Below are positions 50,504-62,360 of a DNA stretch of 64,000 bases, piece by piece. This DNA is from Streptomyces griseoviridis. GTDB lineage: Bacteria; Actinomycetota; Actinomycetes; Streptomycetales; Streptomycetaceae. Each line of letters begins with the position of its first letter. Within the stretch, counting starts at the first letter, position 1. The notes beneath the pieces are model-generated. The model made no database searches, was not told the origin of the DNA, and saw only the letters and a program-made list of their open reading frames with translations. A program made the translations under genes and the position numbers. Location: positions 248,001 to 312,000 of the forward strand of contig BMSM01000002.1 in the NCBI GenBank assembly GCA_014649155.1, given 5' to 3'.

Positions 50504-53203
50504 TCACGGCACCGGCTGCTCCGCCCAGATGACCTTCCCCGCGGGCGTGTAGCGGGTGCCCCAGCGCTCGGCGAGCTGCGCGACCAGGAAGAGGCCGCGT
50601 CCGCCCTCGTCCGTCATGGCCGCGTACCGCAGGTGCGGGGAGGTGCTGGTGCTGTCCGACACCTCGCAGATCAGGCTGCGGTCGTAGAGCACCCGGACGC
50701 CGATGGGCTCGGCGCCGTGCCGGATGGCGTTGGTGACCAGCTCACTGAGGATCAGCTCGGTGGTGAACACCAGCTCGTCCAGCCCCCACTCCGCCAGCCG
50801 TCGGGTCACCTGGGCCCGCACCTCGCCGACCGCCGCTGGATCGGCGGGCACCGGCCACTCGGCGACCCGGTCGGGGCCCAGCGCCCGGGTCCGCGCCACC
50901 AGCAGGGCGATGTCGTCGCCGGGCCGGGCCGGCAGCCGCGCGTCGAGCACGGCCCGGCAGGTCTCCTCCGGCGACGGGCCGGCCACCGCCAGCGCGCCGC
51001 GCAGCTCGTCCAGCCCGGCGTCGATGTCCCGCTCCCGGTCCTCGACCAGCCCGTCGGTGTACAGCACCAGCCGGCTGCCCTCCGCGAGCCGCAGCGTGGT
51101 CGACTCGAACGGCAGCCCGCCGAGGCCCAGCGGCACGCCCGCCGGGACGTCGGCGATCTCCACCCGGCCGTCGGGGTGGACCAGGGCCGGCGGCGGATGG
51201 CCGGCCCGGGCGAGGACGCAGTCCCGCGTGACCGGGTCGTAGATCGCGTACAGGCAGGTCGCGCCGGTGACCGGGGCGCTGTCGGGGTCCGTCGTCTCGT
51301 CCTGGTCGATGCGGCCGACCAGCTCGTCGAGGAGGGTGAGCAGCTCGTCGGGCGGCAGGTCGAGTGCGGAGAAGTTGTGCACGGCCGTGCGCAGCCGCCC
51401 CATCGTCGCCGCCGCGTGCAGCCCGTGGCCCACGACGTCCCCGACCACCAGGGCGACCCGGGCCCCGGACAGCGGCAGGACGTCGAACCAGTCGCCGCCC
51501 ACCCCGGCCCGGGCCGGCAGATAGCGGTACGCGAGGTCCAGGGCGTTCTGCTCGGGCAGCGTGCGCGGCAGCAGACTGCGCTGCAGGGTGACCGCCATGC
51601 TGTGCTCGCGGGTGTAGCGGCGGGCGTTGTCGATGGAGACCGCGGCCCGCGCCACCAGCTCCTCGGCGAGCGCCAGGTCGTCCCCGTCGAACGGCTCGGG
51701 CTTCCCCGCCCGCCAGAAGGTGACCACCCCGAGCCGGGTGCTGCCCGCCCGCAGCGGCACGGCGATCAGGGAGTGCACGCCGTACTCCAGCACCCGCCGG
51801 GCACGCTCGGGGTCCTGGGCCCGCCAGCCGTCCGCCCGGGTGAGGTCGGGTTCGAGGACGGCGTGGCCGGTGCGTACGGCCTCCGCCTGCGGGGTGGCGT
51901 CGGCGAAGCGGATCGGCCGGTCCCGCGGGAAGAGCGGGCCGCCCTCGGCGACGCCGCTGACCGCGACGCGCAGCAGCGGGCGTCCCGGTTCCGGCCGGCC
52001 CCCGCCGGGCACCGTGTCGGACAGGTCCACGGTGGCGAAGTCCGCGAACCGGGGCACGGCCAGCCGGGCCAGTTCCTCGGCGGTGCGGGTGACGTCCAGG
52101 CTGGTGCCGACGCCCAGGCCGGCGTCGTAGAGCAGGTCCAGGCGTTCCCGGGTGGTCTCGGCGCGGCCGGACAGGGCGCGCAGTTCGGTGGAGTCGCGCA
52201 GGGTGGCGACGCTGCCGGGCGGGCCGCCGCGGATGTCCGTGGGCCGCTGGTTGACCGCGAGCAGCAGGTCCCCGACCCGGTGCACCTCGTCGGTCGCCAC
52301 CCGTCCCGAGGCCAGCAGCTCCGCGGTGCCGGGGTCGAGCCCGAGGCCGCGCACCGGTCGTCCCTCGGCGTCGGCGGGCAGACCGAGGAGACGGTGCGCC
52401 TCGTCGTTGGCGAGCAGCAGGGTGCCGTCGCCGCCGACGATGAGGACGCCCTCCCGCACGGAGTGGAGGACCGCGTCGTGGTGTTCGTACATCCGGGTCA
52501 TCTCGCCCGGTCCGAGGCCGTGGGTCTGGCGCAGCAGCCGCCTGCTGACGAGTGCGGTGCCCGCCGTGGCCAGGACCAGTGCCGTCGCGGCGGTGCCCAG
52601 CAGCAGCGGGAGCTGGCGGTCGACGGCGCCGCCCACCCGGTCCAGGGTGAGGCCAGCCGACACCAGGCCCACCACGGTGCCGTCGGCCGCCTTGACGGGG
52701 ACCACGGCCTGCACCAGCGGTCCCAGGGTGCCGTCGATCTCCTCGGTCACCGTCCGCCCGGCCAGGGCGGGGCCGATGGTGCCGACGAACGTGCGGCCGA
52801 TGCGGTCGGGTTCGGGGTGGGTGTAGCGGACGCCGTCGGTGTTCATCACGACGACGAAGTCCACGTCCGCCGCCTCGCGGGCGGCCTCGGCCCTCGGTTG
52901 CAGCACCGCCGTGGGGTCGGGGGAGCGCAGCGCCTCCTGGATGCCGGGGGAGGCGGCGAAGGCCCCGGCCGCGGCGACCGAGCGGTTGCGGGCCTCGGTG
53001 CCGCTGTCGCCCCGGGCCTGGAGCACCAGCGCCGCCACCGCCGCCAGCACCAGCAGCAGGACGACGACGACCTGGAGGACGAACACCTGTCCGGCGAGGC
53101 TGCCCCGGGACAGCGCGGACCGCAGCCCCGGGGCCGGTGCGCGCCGCGGACCGCCGGGACGGCGGATGGGCCGGGCTTCCGATCCGCCCGGGAGTCGGAC
53201 CAT
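50504..53203 (-). CDS. Sensor SpoIIE-type phosphatase with PAS, GAF and ATPase domains
   Basis: 899 residues. A first membrane helix at about 38-62 and a second at about 200-222 bracket an extracellular Cache-like sensor (VVMNTDGVRYTHPEPDRIGRTF). A PAS domain (about 245-340, ILVIGGDGTLLLANDEAHRLLGL type), a GAF domain (about 355-530), the PP2C/SpoIIE phosphatase (GVGGDWFDVLPL, VVGDVVGHGLHAA, LYTDGLVEDR) and a C-terminal HATPase (SELVTNAIRHG, EGGRGLFLV) follow. It should sense a small molecule outside and dephosphorylate a STAS antagonist, while its ATPase domain may act as an anti-sigma kinase. STAS and ATPase genes lie 2-3 kb away. Confidence 0.88.
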   Translation of the reverse strand: MVRLPGGSEARPIRRPGGPRRAPAPGLRSALSRGSLAGQVFVLQVVVVLLLVLAAVAALVLQARGDSGTEARNRSVAAAGAFAASPGIQEALRSPDPTAVLQPRAEAAREAADVDFVVVMNTDGVRYTHPEPDRIGRTFVGTIGPALAGRTVTEEIDGTLGPLVQAVVPVKAADGTVVGLVSAGLTLDRVGGAVDRQLPLLLGTAATALVLATAGTALVSRRLLRQTHGLGPGEMTRMYEHHDAVLHSVREGVLIVGGDGTLLLANDEAHRLLGLPADAEGRPVRGLGLDPGTAELLASGRVATDEVHRVGDLLLAVNQRPTDIRGGPPGSVATLRDSTELRALSGRAETTRERLDLLYDAGLGVGTSLDVTRTAEELARLAVPRFADFATVDLSDTVPGGGRPEPGRPLLRVAVSGVAEGGPLFPRDRPIRFADATPQAEAVRTGHAVLEPDLTRADGWRAQDPERARRVLEYGVHSLIAVPLRAGSTRLGVVTFWRAGKPEPFDGDDLALAEELVARAAVSIDNARRYTREHSMAVTLQRSLLPRTLPEQNALDLAYRYLPARAGVGGDWFDVLPLSGARVALVVGDVVGHGLHAAATMGRLRTAVHNFSALDLPPDELLTLLDELVGRIDQDETTDPDSAPVTGATCLYAIYDPVTRDCVLARAGHPPPALVHPDGRVEIADVPAGVPLGLGGLPFESTTLRLAEGSRLVLYTDGLVEDRERDIDAGLDELRGALAVAGPSPEETCRAVLDARLPARPGDDIALLVARTRALGPDRVAEWPVPADPAAVGEVRAQVTRRLAEWGLDELVFTTELILSELVTNAIRHGAEPIGVRVLYDRSLICEVSDSTSTSPHLRYAAMTDEGGRGLFLVAQLAERWGTRYTPAGKVIWAEQPVP

Positions 53204-53669
53204 ATGCCCATGTCTACACTGCCGGGCCGGATGAGGCGACAGACGATGCCCGGGACGCGGTCGTCGAATGTTTCGAGGACCGGGCCGGACGTGACGGGTT
53301 CACGCGAAGACCGGTGGCGTCGGAGGACGGCGCGGTGGCAGGCGTCGAACCGGTCGGGGGAGTCCGTGGCCTTGGGCGCGACACTCGGGGAACTCGGCGG
53401 GACACGTGAAGGCGCCCCCTCCGGCCCCCTCGCCCGGAGCGGAATGTCATGTGTCCGACACGCTTATGGGGAGCCGCGACGGCCGTAGCCGGCCGCTTGG
53501 GCGGTGCCGGAGCCCCGAAACGGCGGCCTGGCGGCCGGCGCGTCGACCGGCTTCGGCTTCACCGTCGCGAGGGACGGCAGCGCCGCGGTGCCGGCGGTGG
53601 GCGCCCGCACGGCCTCCCGGCCGCGTCCTCCGGGGGCGCGCCGGCCTGCGCCGCGCCCCCGGAGCCCGG
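53204..53669. other. 466-bp gap without a recognised gene
   Basis: Between the phosphatase start and the GH64 stop. Weak open frames exist on both strands (for example from 53217 on the plus strand) but have no ribosome binding site or recognisable domain. A gene remnant cannot be excluded. Confidence 0.4.
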
Positions 53670-54899
53670 TCAGCTGAACGGGTCGAGCGTCAGGTACGCC
53701 CGGACCGGGCTGCCGTCGTGCACCAGCGACTCGTGGTGGCCCACGTCGTCGAAGGCGAAGGCGTACGCCTTGCCGTCCGCCATCTGCGCGTGTGCCGCGC
53801 GGGCGTAGTGGTTGGTCACCGCGTCCTGGTAGAAGGCGGCGGAGGAGGTGTCCGGCTGACTGGGGTTGGTCAGCAGGGTGGAGCGGTTGAAGCCCGCGCA
53901 CAGGGTGCGGGAGATCGGGCCGCGCACCTGGTCGTTGGGGGCGTCCAGCAGTCGGTGGCAGCCGAAGACACTGTTCGCGTCCGGTTTCTGGAAGCTGGTG
54001 ACGACCGCGCCCGAACTGTTCGTGAAGTTCATGACGCCGCCCGAGACCCGCCCGTAGTACTTCACGGCCGGCTGGTCGGCGAACGGCGTGACCGTCAGCG
54101 TCGACGTGGCGTACTTCTGCCAGACCCGGTTGATGTAGTCGTCCAGCACCGAGGCGGGCAGGGCCCCGGTCTCCACGCCGTACAGCGGGGAGAGCGCCCG
54201 CAGGACGGTGCCGTCGGACCGGGTCTGGATCAGGCCGGACCAGCCGCCGGGCTGGGCGCGCAGCGCGTTGAAGAAGCCGTTGTAGCCACCGGGCCTGAGG
54301 TGTCCCGTGGTCGCCGTGGTGCCGTCGGCGCGCTGCACGCCGACCGCGTACGGCGCCGAGAACATGTCGACCTGCGTGCTGTTGATCCACAGGCCGGAGT
54401 CGTTGAGCGTGTACTCCGACCAGTTGAACAGGATGTTCCGGTTGGGGTCGGACGGATTCTGGACGGCGGGCTGCACCAGGCCGCCGGTGGCGAGCTGGAA
54501 GACCAGTTTCTGGCCGTAGGAGAAGTAGATCCGGCCGGAGAGCTTGGGGATCCGGATCGTCGCAGTCTGTCCGGGGCCCGGCCCGGCGATCGAGGCGTCG
54601 GGGGCCGGGACGGGCGGGGCGCCGCCCGCGGGCCAGGCGTGGAAGGCGCCGCTCGCGTCGGCCCAGCCCTGCCGGCCCGACGAGAGCTCGGTGCCGAGGG
54701 TGTAGACGTAGACCGGTCCGGAGCGGCCGGAGTTGTTGGTGATCTGAAGGGGGATCGTCGCGGGGACCGCGGCCTCGGCGGGGGCGGCGGCGCCGGTCGC
54801 GAGCAGCGCGCCCGCCGCGGTGGTGGCCAGGGCGGTCGCCGTCGCGGCGATCCGGTGCCGGAGCCGGGCGGGGAGTCGCCGGGTGAGTCGTCTGAACAT
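53670..54899 (-). CDS. Second secreted GH64 beta-1,3-glucanase
   Basis: 409 residues. A long signal peptide (RHRIAATATALATTAAGALL) is cleaved near AEA, leaving AVPATIPLQITNNSGRSGPV. GH64 blocks follow: KLSGRIYFSYGQKLVFQ, WINSTQVDMFSAPYAVGV, LCAGFNRSTLLTNPSQP and KAYAFAFDDVGHHESLV. GGAGG lies about 6 nt before the ATG at 54899. Paralogue of the enzyme at 8442-9653, but clearly diverged, so not a recent copy. The same operator type lies 93 bp upstream. Confidence 0.87.
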   Translation of the reverse strand: MFRRLTRRLPARLRHRIAATATALATTAAGALLATGAAAPAEAAVPATIPLQITNNSGRSGPVYVYTLGTELSSGRQGWADASGAFHAWPAGGAPPVPAPDASIAGPGPGQTATIRIPKLSGRIYFSYGQKLVFQLATGGLVQPAVQNPSDPNRNILFNWSEYTLNDSGLWINSTQVDMFSAPYAVGVQRADGTTATTGHLRPGGYNGFFNALRAQPGGWSGLIQTRSDGTVLRALSPLYGVETGALPASVLDDYINRVWQKYATSTLTVTPFADQPAVKYYGRVSGGVMNFTNSSGAVVTSFQKPDANSVFGCHRLLDAPNDQVRGPISRTLCAGFNRSTLLTNPSQPDTSSAAFYQDAVTNHYARAAHAQMADGKAYAFAFDDVGHHESLVHDGSPVRAYLTLDPFS

Positions 54900-55210
54900 G
54901 CGCAACCTCCTACGGGCCCGGGGGGAGGGCCGCGGAGACGTGGGGGTGGGGGACGGGCCGAAGACGGCACGTGGGGGTTGGTCCGAACCTTCTGAGAGCG
55001 CTCTCAGAGTGCCGGTGGGGTGTGCGCATGTCAACAGTGGTGCGTGCGGGCGCCGGATGTCACCGGCCCGTCCCGGTGGTGTCCGGAAAGCCGCATACCC
55101 CGGGCGAGTTGACGGCAAGCGAAGGGCGGGGTGCCGATCGCTGCGTATCGTGAGGGGCCGCGGGCTCCTGCTTCCGCTACTCGGCCCCGGACCGGACGGT
55201 GAGGCTCTGT
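54900..55210. other. 311-bp divergent region with operator
   Basis: Holds the promoter of the GH64 gene, the palindromic operator at 54992-55007, and the promoter of the ATPase gene at 55211. Nothing else stands out. Confidence 0.5.
54992..55007. promoter_or_regulatory. LacI-type operator upstream of the second GH64 gene
   Basis: Perfect 16-bp palindrome CTGAGAGCGCTCTCAG. Its centre is the same 12 bp as at 9718-9729. Such sites are bound by LacI-family regulators of polysaccharide hydrolases in actinomycetes. Confidence 0.75.
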
Positions 55211-55645
55211 ATGACTCCGGCGCGCAGACCCGATGCCACGGGTTCGTCCGTCCTGTCCACCGCGGTGGACTTCAGGGGCGGCTCGGCGATGATCCCCGCC
55301 TCCCGCGACATCGTGCACGGATTCGTGCGGCGGCTCGGCGAGGCGGGGGTGGCGATGTCCCCCGCCTTCCCCGACGCGGCCCGGCTGGTCGCCAGCGAAC
55401 TGGTCACCAACGCCCTGCGGCACGCGCCCGGCCCCTGCCGGCTGGTGCTGACCCTGGTGGAGGACGAGGGCCAGGTGGAGATCGCGGTGTCGGACACCGG
55501 GGACGGCTTCCCCACCTTCCTGCCCCGCGACCCGCAGCGGGTCGGCCGGCACGGACTGGAGATCGTCACCCGGCTGTGCGATGAGCTGATCACCAAGCCG
55601 CACGCCCCGGGGAAGACCGTGTACGCGCGGCTTCCCCTGACGTGA
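55211..55645 (+). CDS. Anti-sigma-type HATPase (RsbW/SpoIIAB-like)
   Basis: 144 residues with an intact ATP site: N box ASELVTNALRHAPG, G1 box DTGDGFP and G2 box GRHGLEIVTRLCDEL. Such small kinases bind a sigma factor and phosphorylate a STAS antagonist. ATG at 55211; a GTG four codons upstream is possible. The STAS gene converges 25 bp away, so the two may be a functional pair although they are on opposite strands. Confidence 0.85.
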   Translation: MTPARRPDATGSSVLSTAVDFRGGSAMIPASRDIVHGFVRRLGEAGVAMSPAFPDAARLVASELVTNALRHAPGPCRLVLTLVEDEGQVEIAVSDTGDGFPTFLPRDPQRVGRHGLEIVTRLCDELITKPHAPGKTVYARLPLT

Positions 55646-55669
55646 GCGCCCGGCGGGCCCCCGCGCGCC

Positions 55670-56035
55670 TCAGTCCGCGAGGGCCTGCTCGAGCGTCGGG
55701 TAACAGGGGATCAGCACGTCCACCCCGACGAGCTGGATGACCCGGCGCACCGCCTGCCGGGGCGCGGCCAGCCGCAGCCAGCCGCCGTCCGCCGTGGCCG
55801 CCTGGTGCGCCGCGATGAACACGTTGATGCCGCTGGAGTCCATGAAGGCCACGTCCGCCAGGTCGACCACCGCGCCCCGGGAACCCTCGAGCCCCGACAG
55901 CAGCACATCGCGGAGCTGGGCGCTGCCGTCGAGATCCACTTCCCCCGCGAGGGTGACGACACAGACGTCGTCGTCCGTGGTGGTACGGGTGATCAGCAGC
56001 CGCTCAGGCACCGCCGCTCCCTCGGTGTCCGACAC
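55670..56035 (-). CDS. STAS-domain anti-sigma factor antagonist
   Basis: 121 residues. VCVVTLAGEVDLDGSAQLRD and VVDLADVAFMDSSGINVFIAA are the STAS hallmark; the Ser pair 67-68 includes the residue phosphorylated by the partner kinase. The C terminus RVIQLVGVDVLIPCYPTLEQ is regular. Start GTG at 56035 with GAGGAA upstream. It should relieve an anti-sigma factor when dephosphorylated, possibly by the phosphatase at 50504. Confidence 0.88.
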   Translation of the reverse strand: MSDTEGAAVPERLLITRTTTDDDVCVVTLAGEVDLDGSAQLRDVLLSGLEGSRGAVVDLADVAFMDSSGINVFIAAHQAATADGGWLRLAAPRQAVRRVIQLVGVDVLIPCYPTLEQALAD

Positions 56036-56171
56036 GCTTCCTCACTTCTCGTGCAGGTCCGGCCATGGTTGGTGACCATGATGTTAAGGGTCCGGGGGGG
56101 CCTTGGTGGGCAACTTGTGGAGGACCGGCTCGACGCGCGCGGGAGCCGTGCGCTGACTAGGGTCTTCTTCC

Positions 56172-56465
56172 GTGGCCTACACATTTGACGAGCTCGTGCA
56201 CAAACGCCGCGCGGCGGACCAGGCGCAGGGCCGGGTCGAACAGCTGCGCGACGCGTACGGGCCGCCCACCCAGCAGCAGTGGACCCCGCGCCAGTCGAGC
56301 ACCTACGAGACCGCGGTGCGCGCCTGGCGCGACCTCGACCGCGACTGGCGCACCGCCCTGGCCGACTACGTCAGGGAGCACGGGCAGACGCCCCGCGAGG
56401 TGGAGGAGGAGGTCGGCAGGGCGCTCCACCCGCACCGCGGCGAGGGACCGGACACCGCCCCCTGA
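56172..56465 (+). CDS. Hypothetical helical protein (97 aa)
   Basis: 97 residues: AYTFDELVHKRRAADQAQGR, then AYGPPTQQQWTPRQSSTYET and AVRAWRDLDRDWRTALADYV. All helical and charged. GTG start at 56172. It looks like a conserved Streptomyces small protein, but no function is known to me. Confidence 0.6.
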   Translation: MAYTFDELVHKRRAADQAQGRVEQLRDAYGPPTQQQWTPRQSSTYETAVRAWRDLDRDWRTALADYVREHGQTPREVEEEVGRALHPHRGEGPDTAP

Positions 56466-56576
56466 CCCGCCCCGCCTGTCGTCCGGCACGGACCCCGTGA
56501 GAGAACTGTGCGGCACCGTCCGTCAGTTTCCCCCGCCCCGCTCACCGGGGCCGGGTCCGTCCGGAAGGCACCGTCG

Positions 56577-57449
56577 ATGCGACAGTTCACCGCCGTCGTC
56601 AATCCCACCGCGGGCGGCGCCGCGATCCTGCACCGGGTGGCGCCGCTGCTGCGCGCGGCGGGGGCCGGGCTGGAGACGGAGGCCGGCCGCGGTCTCGCCC
56701 ACGCCGGGGAGCTGGCCCGGCGGGCGGGGGAGCGCGGCCGGGTGGTGCTCGCCGTCGGCGGGGACGGGATCGCCGGGGCGGTCGGCGGCGCACTCAGCGG
56801 CACCGGCACGGTGCTCGGCCTCGTCCCCGCCGGACGCGGCAACGACTTCGCCCGTGCCCTGGGCCTGCCCGCAGCGCCGGCGGAGCTGGCCCGGCTCCTC
56901 CTGGACGGCGTACCGCGCCCGGTCGACACCGTCGAGCTGGTCTCCGCCGCCCACGACCGCGCGGTGGTGCTGGGCGGCGTCTACGCGGGCGTCGACGCGC
57001 TCGCCAACCGGTACGCCAACCGGGCCCGGCTGCTGCGCGGCACCGCCTCCTACTACGCCGGCGCGCTGCGCGCGGTCGCCGGCTGGCGGCCGGCCGGGTA
57101 CCGCGTCACCGTCGACGGCGAGGAGCACCTGTGCCGCGGTTACACGGTGGTGGCCGCCAACTCCGGCTACTACGGCTCGGGCCGCCGCATCGCCCCCGGT
57201 GCCCGGGTGGACGACGGCCTGCTGGACGTCGTGCTGATCCGGCACGCCCCGCGCCGGCTGTTCTTCGCCCTGATGCGGGAACTGGACGCCGGCACCCACG
57301 TCCACCGCCCCGAGGTCCGCGTGCTGCGCGGCCGGGAGATACGCATAGAGGCCGACCGGCCGCTGCCCTACGGCGCCGACGGCGAGGTCGGGGCGGCCCT
57401 GCCGGTCACGGCGAAGGTGCTGCCCGGCGCGCTGCGCGTCCTGTACTGA
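56577..57449 (+). CDS. Diacylglycerol/lipid kinase family protein
   Basis: 290 residues. VVNPTAGGAAILHRV at the start, the nucleotide loop AVGGDGIAGAVGGAL near residue 62, and PAGRGNDFARALGLP are the DAGK catalytic-domain motifs. The C-terminal beta-sandwich ends at LPYGADGEVGAALPV. It phosphorylates diacylglycerol or a related lipid at the membrane. AAGG precedes the ATG at 56577. Convergent with catalase. Confidence 0.85.
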   Translation: MRQFTAVVNPTAGGAAILHRVAPLLRAAGAGLETEAGRGLAHAGELARRAGERGRVVLAVGGDGIAGAVGGALSGTGTVLGLVPAGRGNDFARALGLPAAPAELARLLLDGVPRPVDTVELVSAAHDRAVVLGGVYAGVDALANRYANRARLLRGTASYYAGALRAVAGWRPAGYRVTVDGEEHLCRGYTVVAANSGYYGSGRRIAPGARVDDGLLDVVLIRHAPRRLFFALMRELDAGTHVHRPEVRVLRGREIRIEADRPLPYGADGEVGAALPVTAKVLPGALRVLY

Positions 57450-57495
57450 GACCTCGTACGGACGCGCCGGCCGGACAGCACCCCGGTGCCGTCGC

Positions 57496-59760
<2,265 letters not shown>

Positions 59761-59928
59761 ATGTCTCTTTCCTCCGATGTCGGCCGGCCGGTCGATGTCG
59801 TCACGGCCGGAGCCGCGGGACCCGGCCGCGGGCAGCGGGTACCCACTTGGCGCCGGGACAGCGCACCGATGTGGCGACGACTGTGCTGACGGTCCGTCAG
59901 GAGAGGGGGGGCGCTCTCCGGAAGCGGG

Positions 59929-60171
59929 TCAGACGACGGTCTCGCCGTCGTGGAGGCCGCCGTGGCAGTACTGGCTGAACGCCTCGCCCTCGCCCTCCCA
60001 TGACACGATGATCATCCCGCCGCCGGCGACGCACTCGCTCGCTCCGACGCCGGCGGGCGCGTGGACCGGGCGGTCCGCGGCGGCCGCGCGCGGGGTGGCG
60101 TCCGCCGTCCCGGCGGGCCAGACCAGCGCCACGGCCAGGGCCGCGGCGAACGCGCACGACGACTTGTACAT
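59929..60171 (-). CDS. Small secreted protein (80 aa)
   Basis: 80 residues. The signal (CAFAAALAVALVWPAGTADA) ends near residue 25. The mature part has two cysteines (SECVAGGG and SQYCHGG) that could form a disulfide, between them IIVSWEGEGEAF. GGGAGC precedes the ATG at 60171. No family recognised. Confidence 0.6.
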   Translation of the reverse strand: MYKSSCAFAAALAVALVWPAGTADATPRAAAADRPVHAPAGVGASECVAGGGMIIVSWEGEGEAFSQYCHGGLHDGETVV

Positions 60172-60464
60172 GACTGCTCCCGGCTTCGGTGACCCGTGCC
60201 GTACCAGCCTCGCCGCCCCCCGCCCGCCCCGCGACCGGACACGGGCGCCCGGGGGACGGACCCCGCCGCGCCCACCGCCCTCGCGGGGGCACCGGCGCGG
60301 CCCGGCGCCCGGCCCGCCCACCCGCACCCCCCTGGCCGGCGCGCGTCCAGCGCGGGCGTCCCTGCTCCCCGGCCGCGCGCCTCGGCGCGGAACCCGGCGC
60401 CCGCGACCGGGCCACCGCCCCCGGGCGCGCGGCCAGGACCGGCGCCGCCCCCTGCCCCGGCCGC

Positions 60465-62360
60465 TCAGCCCGCCCGGTGCGTCACCTCCGCGGGTGAGAA
60501 GGAGACGCGGGTCCGGGCGCCGTCGGCCCACAGCACCTCCACACCCCGCGTGCCGTCCGGCACCACCTCCGTGACCGCCTCCCGCAGCGGACGCGGGTCC
60601 GGCTCCCCGGTGAGGGCGGCCAGGCAGACGTGGAGGGACGTGCCGCCCGCCGGGCCGGTGACCCGCGGGACCCGCGCCCAGCGGGTGTACGCCGTGCCCT
60701 GCGGGGCGCGCAGCCACTCGGGGTCCGCGCCGAGACCCAGCAGGCCGTGCAGCCCCGACACCAGGTCCTCGCCGGGCCCGGTGGCCCATCCGGTCTGGAT
60801 GACCCGCGCCCCGGCCGGCGCCCCGGACACCCGGTGCGCCCGCAGCTCGTACGCCCCCACCGCCACCGTCACGCTCTCCACCCGCAACCCCGGCACCATC
60901 GGCGCCCCGCCGGGCAGCACGGGCCGGTGCCAGGACGCCGCCCAGCCCCAGCCGTCGCCGTGCCCGGCACCGAGCGGGTGGAGCCGGCGCCGCACGCTCG
61001 GCCGGCCTGCCACCTCCACCGACAGGTGGTTGTCGGCGGGGTTGTGGGGCGCCGTCGGCCCGGTCCGGGTCGAGTACGCCTGCCGCCCGTAGTACGGGTC
61101 GTCCTCGGCGGCCGACTCCCCCTCGTGCGGCCGGACGTGGTCACTGCCGTGGTTGTGCAGCCGTACGATCCCGTCGCCGCGCGTCGCCTGTGCCAGCAGC
61201 CCGGGCGCGGGCAGGGCCAGCACCCGGTCGGACACCTCCGCCGGCGCCGGTTCCTCCACGGCCGTCCACAGCGGGTGGTCCGGCGGGGCCAGCAGTGCCA
61301 CGAACGCCTTCGACGCCCAGTAGGGGGAGGCGGGACCGGAGTACGACTGCAGGACGGCGTCGTGCGGACCGTGCCAGCCCAGGCTCAGCAGACCGCCGTC
61401 CGTGAGCGCGCCCCGGTCCAGGAAGTACCGCAGGCTGCCGCTGGCCAGCCGCCGGGAGACCCCGGGCGCCAGCGGGGTGTGCCCGGTCAGCGCGCCCAGA
61501 CCCACGGCCGCCGACGCCGCGAACCGGTACGTCAGCGACCGGCCGAAGTGCAGCGGCGCCCCGTCCCCGCCGAACAGCAGGGAGAAGCCGTCGAGATGGG
61601 CGCGCAGCCGCTCCCCGTACCGCGCGCCGGCCTCCGCGTCGCCGGCGAGGTGGGCGTCGAGCACCGGGTACAGGTGCAGCGCCCAGCCGTTGTAGTGGTC
61701 GAAGGCCCGGCCGTCGCCGTCGGCGTACCAGCCGCCGCCCCGGTACCAGCCCTCCAGCAGTTCCAGCGCCCGGTGCCGGGCCGCCGCCGTCTCGGCGTCC
61801 CCGCGGCCCACCGACTCCAGGAAACCGGCGACCGTGTACGGGAAGAGGTACCAGTTGTTCGGCGCCGGGGTGTGCCGCAGGGCGCCGCGCAGCCACTCCT
61901 CCGCCCGGTCCTGGACACCGGCGTCCAGGTGCTTCCACAGCCAGGGCGCGGTCAGCCGGAGGCCGAGCGCGACCGACGCCGACTCGACCATGGGCTGGCC
62001 CTGTACATGGTGGTCGAGGACCAGCGGCCAGGACTCGGTGTCCTCGCGGCCGGGGGTGCGGGTGCCCGACGCGAGTCCCTCGGCGTAGCGGTCCAGCCAG
62101 CCGTGCGGGTCGGCGCCGTCCGCGCCCGCCACCCGGAACGCGGCGGCGAGGAACGTCCGGGCGTAGCCCTCCAGGCCGTCCGAGCGGACCCCGGAGCGGG
62201 ACGGCCGTCCGGGCAGGTCGAGCAGGGCCGAGCCGGGTGTGCTCCAGCGCCACGCGGCGGCCAGCAGCCCGTCGGCCACCGCCTCCCAGTGGGCGCGGCC
62301 GTACCCGGTGTACGGGCTGGTCACGCGGTCCTCGGCGGGCAGTGCGAAGGGAATGCTCAT
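60465..62360 (-). CDS. DUF2264 family protein
   Basis: 631 residues. SPYTGYGRAHWEAVADGLLA opens the DUF2264 (alpha/alpha)6-toroid domain, with FLAAAFRVAGADG, NNWYLFPYTVAGFLESVG and GGWYADGDGRAFDHYNGWAL. The C-terminal 230 residues are a beta-rich domain. The fold and its place after a sugar permease and a dehydrogenase suggest an enzyme on oligosaccharides or uronic acids, but activity is not established. No signal peptide, so cytoplasmic. Overlaps the dehydrogenase stop (ATGA). Confidence 0.82.
   Translation of the reverse strand: MSIPFALPAEDRVTSPYTGYGRAHWEAVADGLLAAAWRWSTPGSALLDLPGRPSRSGVRSDGLEGYARTFLAAAFRVAGADGADPHGWLDRYAEGLASGTRTPGREDTESWPLVLDHHVQGQPMVESASVALGLRLTAPWLWKHLDAGVQDRAEEWLRGALRHTPAPNNWYLFPYTVAGFLESVGRGDAETAAARHRALELLEGWYRGGGWYADGDGRAFDHYNGWALHLYPVLDAHLAGDAEAGARYGERLRAHLDGFSLLFGGDGAPLHFGRSLTYRFAASAAVGLGALTGHTPLAPGVSRRLASGSLRYFLDRGALTDGGLLSLGWHGPHDAVLQSYSGPASPYWASKAFVALLAPPDHPLWTAVEEPAPAEVSDRVLALPAPGLLAQATRGDGIVRLHNHGSDHVRPHEGESAAEDDPYYGRQAYSTRTGPTAPHNPADNHLSVEVAGRPSVRRRLHPLGAGHGDGWGWAASWHRPVLPGGAPMVPGLRVESVTVAVGAYELRAHRVSGAPAGARVIQTGWATGPGEDLVSGLHGLLGLGADPEWLRAPQGTAYTRWARVPRVTGPAGGTSLHVCLAALTGEPDPRPLREAVTEVVPDGTRGVEVLWADGARTRVSFSPAEVTHRAG

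Noticed and set aside
53217..53488. Short plus-strand frame in the gap before the phosphatase
   Set aside because: No ribosome binding site, no recognisable domain and poor third-position pattern.
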